Assembly (NCBI RefSeq): GCF_008086345.1
Contig: NZ_CP043006.1
Span: 1,610,032 to 1,674,031 of the forward strand
Source: Chitinophaga sp. XS-30
GTDB lineage: Bacteria; Bacteroidota; Bacteroidia; Chitinophagales; Chitinophagaceae
Length of the DNA: 64,000 nt
Direction of reading: 5' to 3'
Shown here: piece by piece, positions 60,020-64,000 of the stretch
Numbering within the stretch: the stretch's first letter is position 1
How the letters are laid out: every line of letters starts with the position of its first letter
Notes under the pieces: model-generated
The model's database searches: none
The model's input: only the letters and a program-made list of their open reading frames with translations
What the model was told of the DNA's origin: nothing
Translations under genes and position numbers: made by a program

Positions 60020-63000
60020 ATGCAAAAAAAGGCTCTTTGTAAGTGCATGCCTGTGTCCGCTTCGGACATTCCTTTTAGCCTGTACCGCGACCGGTATAAG
60101 GCCAATATTAACCAGATTGAGAAACAGGGCTTTGAGGCAACAGTCCGCAGCAGGATCAGCCGGGTAACCGGGAAGGCAACCAGATGGGCATTCCGCCGCT
60201 TCGACAGCGATATAATCGTGCATGCAATGAGACCGGCCGGGGGAAGCTCCCGCCGCCCGGGTGTAAATATAATTGTGAATACGATGAAACTTACTGCAAT
60301 ACTGCTCATCACGGCATTACTCGGCGCACACGCCTCCGTCCGTTCGCAGACCGTTACGTTCACCGGTCAGCGTGCTGACCTGCGGAAAATATTTTCCGTT
60401 ATTGAAGAACAAACCGGTTATGTCGTGTTCTATAATATCGGCCTGCTGAAGGATGCAAAGCCGGTGACTGTCAGCGCGCAGGACATGCCGTTAGACCTTT
60501 TCCTCAACAAGATACTGTACCAGCAATCGCTTAACTATAATTTCAATAACAAGACGATCGTATTATTCAGGGATGCGGACATCATCGCCCGGCTCCATGC
60601 ACAAATACCTGTGCTGACGGATCTGAAGGGGCAGGTACTGGATATGGAAGGCAACCCCGTACCGGGCGCCACTATTGCCGTGAAAGGCAGCAGCAAGGCC
60701 ACTTCCGCATTGGGCGACGGAAGCTTCGCATTAACCGGCATCCCGGATGATGTTACGATCATTATCTCCGCCGTAGGCTTCACCCCCACGGAGATCGGCA
60801 TCCGCAACGGCATACCGTTCAAAAAAGGGAAAACAGGCAACGTATCGCCCCGGGATGACGGCGGCTGGATGATCCGCCTCGTTAAATCGGATATCAAACT
60901 GAACGAAGTACAGATCACCGCCTACAATATTGAAAAGCGGACCAAAGAACTGGGGTACTCCATTGCCAGGGTGAGCGGGGAAGAGATCAACAAAGCCAAC
61001 TCGGGTAATGTACTGACGGGATTGATCGGCAAGGTATCCGGTATGACCATCACCACCCAAAGCTCTGACATGACGCCGGAAATGCGCATCCTTGTACGCG
61101 GCATCCGCTCGTTCGGGCAGAACAGCAATAACCAGCCGATGTTCATTCTCAATGGCGCGCCTTTGTCTTTCGGTACAGATCAATCGGCGGCGCAGCAGGT
61201 GATGAGCTTCATCAATAATATCAATCCGGCGGATATCGATAACGTGACCGTACTGAAAGGCGCCAACGGTACCGCCTTATACGGTCCCGAGGGCATTAAT
61301 GGTGTGATCATCATCACTACCAAAAAGGGCCAGATGGGTAAACCTGCCATCAACTTTCGGAATAATACGTCGTTCCAGCGTGTGGATTACCGCCGGGAAA
61401 GAAGGCAGCGCACTTATGGCATTGGCAGCGGGCTGACAGACGAGTTCGGCAACGGTATTTATGATGCCAGATCAACTTATGGATGGGGCCCTGCATACGA
61501 TGGCAGCATGGTACCCATCGGCTATCCGGATGAAAATGGCGAATTGCAGAGGGTGCCTTACCGCGATACAAAAGATGCCCGTAAATTTTTTCAGGTAGCC
61601 AAAACGGTACGGAACAATTTATCCTTTTCATCATCGGATGCCCGTTCGTCGTTTTACCTGGGGCTTGGGCATGCTATGCAAACAGGCCTGCTGCCTAAAG
61701 ACAAACAAAATCAGTCCACCATCCTGCTGAACACCAGCAGGAATTTCGGGGTGATAGACATCCGGCTGAATATCAATTACGCACATACCTCGGATGACCG
61801 CGGCCCCGATATTACATCGAACGTACGCGGTCTGCCGACTTTTATTCCGATTCTGCAATACAGCGACTACATAAACGATCACTGGTCGCATCAAGACCGC
61901 TACTGGAACGGGATCAGTCCATATCAACAAATAGATAACCGGCGTACCCGGTCCACCGTCAACGCAGTGTCCGGCAATCTCATCCTGGAAGTAAAGCCCT
62001 TCAGCTGGCTGAGTATCCGGGACCAGCCCGGTATCAACTACACGGGAACATATGCAAAATCAACCTCCGCGCCGCTATATTTTTCGGATTTCGCAGCGCA
62101 GGATTACAACAAAATGTATGACCGTTTCGCTACTGTCGGAGAGGATATGTCCGTGTCCACCTCCATCAACAACGATTTTGTTATTTCCACTATCCATCAT
62201 CCCGGTAATTTTCTCATTCGCACCAATGTGGGCAATACCATTCGCGAGAACTACTACAAACAACTCAAAGCGGGCGCGGAACTGGTAGTGCCGGTATATA
62301 ACCTTGCCTTTACCTCATATGGATTGTTTCCGGAGGAAGTTGCGGTGCTATCCAGATCATGGTCTTTATTCGGCAATGTAACTGCGGGGTATAAGGACCG
62401 CATCTTCCTGGAACTGACAGGCCGTAACGAGTGGGATTCCAAACGGGCGAAGATAGCGCGTGGGCAGGATATGTATTTCGGGGTGAACACATCGGCAGTA
62501 CTGTCAGAAATATTCCCTTCCCTGAGGGACTGGAAATGGCTCACTACAGCGCGTTTGAGGGCATCAGTCGCCCAATCTGCCAATATGAATATTGTTCCCT
62601 ATCAGGCGGAACGCACGCTGGGCCTGATGGGTGGTTATCCTTATCAGGACAATTCGACCGGAGATTACCTGCTTGGGTATGCTTTCTATCCCGGTAATCC
62701 CAATCCGTTGCTGAAACCGGAAAGAGTGATCTCCCAGGAATATGGCGGTAATTTTTCCTTTCTGAACGACCGCATTACGGTAGACGCTACTTACTATTAC
62801 CAGCGCAACAATTCCGTGATCCTGAATGTGGATAATGCATGGCTCAGCGGTTATCCCAGTATCGACAATGCCGGCTCCTTCCGCAACAACGGATTTGAAT
62901 TTGACCTGAAAGTAGATCCCTTGTTCCAGTTGCCGAACAAAATGGCGCTTTCCGTAGAAGGAAGGTTCGCCATCAATGATAACAAAGTATTGTACCTCAC

Positions 63001-63757
63001 AGATGTATATGGCGGGCTGTTTCCGGTATCAGACGGCGCCGGGCAGAAGTACTATGCGCAGGAAGGGTCTCAGGCATTTTCCTTTGCGTTCAGGGACTGG
63101 GTGCGCGACCCCCAGGGCAGGGTGATCGTGGACAAGGTTACGGGCCTGCCGGAAGCCCAGGGATATGAGGAATTTTCCCTGCGCGGCAGAACCCTGCCAA
63201 AATATGCCGCATCTGTTGGTCTGAACTTCAACTGGAAGAATTTTTCCGCCAGCATATTACTGGATTATCTGGGCGGATATGAGCACAAGTTCAGCACGGA
63301 TTATGATCTGTGGGCCGGTCTCCACACACTGACGACACTCAATGGAAGGGAACGTTTTGTATTCCCGCATTCTGTGTATGATGATGGTTTTGGCAAATAT
63401 GTGGAGAACAAGGATGTGGTGGTGAACAGCGCCAACCAGGAATTGTATTCCAGGTTCGAGCAGGTAAGTCTGCATGGTCTCACCAGCGCCGCTTTCTGGA
63501 AATTGCGGGAAGTAGCGTTCCAGTATGTGCTGCCTTTCAAAAGAGGAATACTGAAGGATGTCACCTGCAGCCTGTATGGCCGCGATCTGTTCTCCATTTA
63601 TCCCCGCTCCAATATCAACGGCGATCCGGGATTGATCAAAGGGCCGGGACAGCGCCAGTTTTCGTCCGTACCCAATAATCTCTCCGGGGGAAGCTCCGAT
63701 AACACGGCATTGCCGGGAACGGTTTTGTATGGTTTCACAGCAGGACTTAAATTTTAA
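60020..63757 (+). CDS. SusC/RagA-family TonB-dependent transporter with STN domain (second locus)
   Basis: 1245 residues from the ATG at 60020. The signal peptide proper (MKLTAILLITALLGAHASVR) begins at 60284, so either an 88-residue basic extension exists or the true start is 60284 (1157 residues). After it come the STN domain (RADLRKIFSVIEEQTGYVVF), a carboxypeptidase-like domain (KGQVLDMEGNPVPGATIAVK), the plug (QPMFILNGAPLSFG, GANGTALYGPEGINGVI) and the barrel. It transports an unknown substrate and signals to FecR. The next gene, susD, starts 1 base after its stop. Confidence 0.94.
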   Translation: MQKKALCKCMPVSASDIPFSLYRDRYKANINQIEKQGFEATVRSRISRVTGKATRWAFRRFDSDIIVHAMRPAGGSSRRPGVNIIVNTMKLTAILLITALLGAHASVRSQTVTFTGQRADLRKIFSVIEEQTGYVVFYNIGLLKDAKPVTVSAQDMPLDLFLNKILYQQSLNYNFNNKTIVLFRDADIIARLHAQIPVLTDLKGQVLDMEGNPVPGATIAVKGSSKATSALGDGSFALTGIPDDVTIIISAVGFTPTEIGIRNGIPFKKGKTGNVSPRDDGGWMIRLVKSDIKLNEVQITAYNIEKRTKELGYSIARVSGEEINKANSGNVLTGLIGKVSGMTITTQSSDMTPEMRILVRGIRSFGQNSNNQPMFILNGAPLSFGTDQSAAQQVMSFINNINPADIDNVTVLKGANGTALYGPEGINGVIIITTKKGQMGKPAINFRNNTSFQRVDYRRERRQRTYGIGSGLTDEFGNGIYDARSTYGWGPAYDGSMVPIGYPDENGELQRVPYRDTKDARKFFQVAKTVRNNLSFSSSDARSSFYLGLGHAMQTGLLPKDKQNQSTILLNTSRNFGVIDIRLNINYAHTSDDRGPDITSNVRGLPTFIPILQYSDYINDHWSHQDRYWNGISPYQQIDNRRTRSTVNAVSGNLILEVKPFSWLSIRDQPGINYTGTYAKSTSAPLYFSDFAAQDYNKMYDRFATVGEDMSVSTSINNDFVISTIHHPGNFLIRTNVGNTIRENYYKQLKAGAELVVPVYNLAFTSYGLFPEEVAVLSRSWSLFGNVTAGYKDRIFLELTGRNEWDSKRAKIARGQDMYFGVNTSAVLSEIFPSLRDWKWLTTARLRASVAQSANMNIVPYQAERTLGLMGGYPYQDNSTGDYLLGYAFYPGNPNPLLKPERVISQEYGGNFSFLNDRITVDATYYYQRNNSVILNVDNAWLSGYPSIDNAGSFRNNGFEFDLKVDPLFQLPNKMALSVEGRFAINDNKVLYLTDVYGGLFPVSDGAGQKYYAQEGSQAFSFAFRDWVRDPQGRVIVDKVTGLPEAQGYEEFSLRGRTLPKYAASVGLNFNWKNFSASILLDYLGGYEHKFSTDYDLWAGLHTLTTLNGRERFVFPHSVYDDGFGKYVENKDVVVNSANQELYSRFEQVSLHGLTSAAFWKLREVAFQYVLPFKRGILKDVTCSLYGRDLFSIYPRSNINGDPGLIKGPGQRQFSSVPNNLSGGSSDNTALPGTVLYGFTAGLKF

Positions 63758-63758
63758 A

Positions 63759-64000
63759 ATGATGACAATGCGTTTTTTATATAGAATATGGTCATACCTC
63801 TTATGCATGGTGCTGTTAACAGCAAGCTGCAAGAAAGGCTGGCTGGACGTGAATTATAATCCGAGGGACCTGACCGATACAGAGGCTACACCGGACCAGG
63901 TGCTGGCGCCACTGATGGAAAGTTCTATCGCTTCAAAGGATACCCGGTTCCTGCAGCATTGGATGGGTTACTGGGCCTATTACCAGTTTCCTCCGGGCCA
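63759..64000 (+). CDS. SusD/RagB-family lipoprotein (N-terminal part, runs off the window)
   Basis: About 80 residues are visible from the ATG at 63759. The lipobox is VLLTASCKKGWLDVN, followed by the typical SusD opening with NPRDLTDTEATPDQVLAPL and the aromatic stretch WMGYWAYYQFPP. This resembles the SusD_RagB-like/SusD-like_2 group. It is coupled directly to susC. The rest lies beyond the window. Confidence 0.85.
   Translation, partial: MMTMRFLYRIWSYLLCMVLLTASCKKGWLDVNYNPRDLTDTEATPDQVLAPLMESSIASKDTRFLQHWMGYWAYYQFPPG

Overview
The window is a piece of a Bacteroidota chromosome, most likely from the Chitinophagaceae (Chitinophaga-like). The main evidence is two ECF sigma/FecR/SusC/SusD loci whose SusC proteins carry an STN domain, a fused LpxC-FabZ protein, the type IX secretion regulator PorX, promoters of the Bacteroidota form (TTG/TTTG, about 19-20 bases, TAnnTTTG), and very little Shine-Dalgarno signal. 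Assignment to a genus is inference.

Layout. 1-5.9 kb (minus strand): lipid A genes (lpxD, lpxC-fabZ, lpxA) with a stand-alone ABC ATPase, a truncated MFS transporter and an HD phosphohydrolase. 6-12.6 kb (plus): porX, a small conserved protein, a PhnP-like metallo-hydrolase, a helix-hairpin-helix protein, an acyl-CoA dehydrogenase and gapN. 13-17 kb (minus): protein quality control, tig-clpP-clpX plus a small downstream gene. 17.5-20 kb: two divergent proteins of unknown function and an AraC regulator.

20.2-36.4 kb is the accessory part and becomes visibly more AT-rich from about 22.7 kb. It holds the first ECF sigma/FecR/SusC/SusD locus, which continues into a TlpA thioredoxin fused to a DUF3738-like domain. 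A converging operon encodes a four-cysteine secreted protein (DUF6520-like), a MauE/DoxX-like membrane protein and a thioredoxin-fold lipoprotein. Beyond these lie an orphan AraC-type HTH protein, an alpha/beta hydrolase, and a lone SF1 helicase-nuclease next to a tRNA-Arg(CCT).

36.5-46.6 kb (minus): acyl-CoA ligase, 2TM protein, YceI lipoprotein, PaaN-type aldehyde dehydrogenase and TPR protein in a row, then DUF1015 and serC, a zinc phospholipase C/nuclease-like protein, and DUF502. 46.7-53.6 kb (plus): a TetR-controlled tripartite RND efflux operon with a readable promoter, operator and terminator. 53.7-57.9 kb: an SGNH hydrolase, a TIGR00266/AIM24-like protein, and an unusual fusion of a long RGG/GGY disordered region to a 2H phosphoesterase (2'-5' RNA ligase-like) domain. 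58-64 kb: the second ECF sigma/FecR/SusC/SusD locus, cut by the window end.

Most promising leads: (a) the cysteine-peptide and thiol-redox genes attached to the first SusCD locus, including an eroded second copy of the peptide gene; (b) the RGG-2H phosphoesterase fusion with its own promoter and long leader; (c) a 17-base element shared just upstream of both susC genes; (d) the helicase-nuclease next to the tRNA. No CRISPR array, rRNA operon or insertion sequence was recognised.
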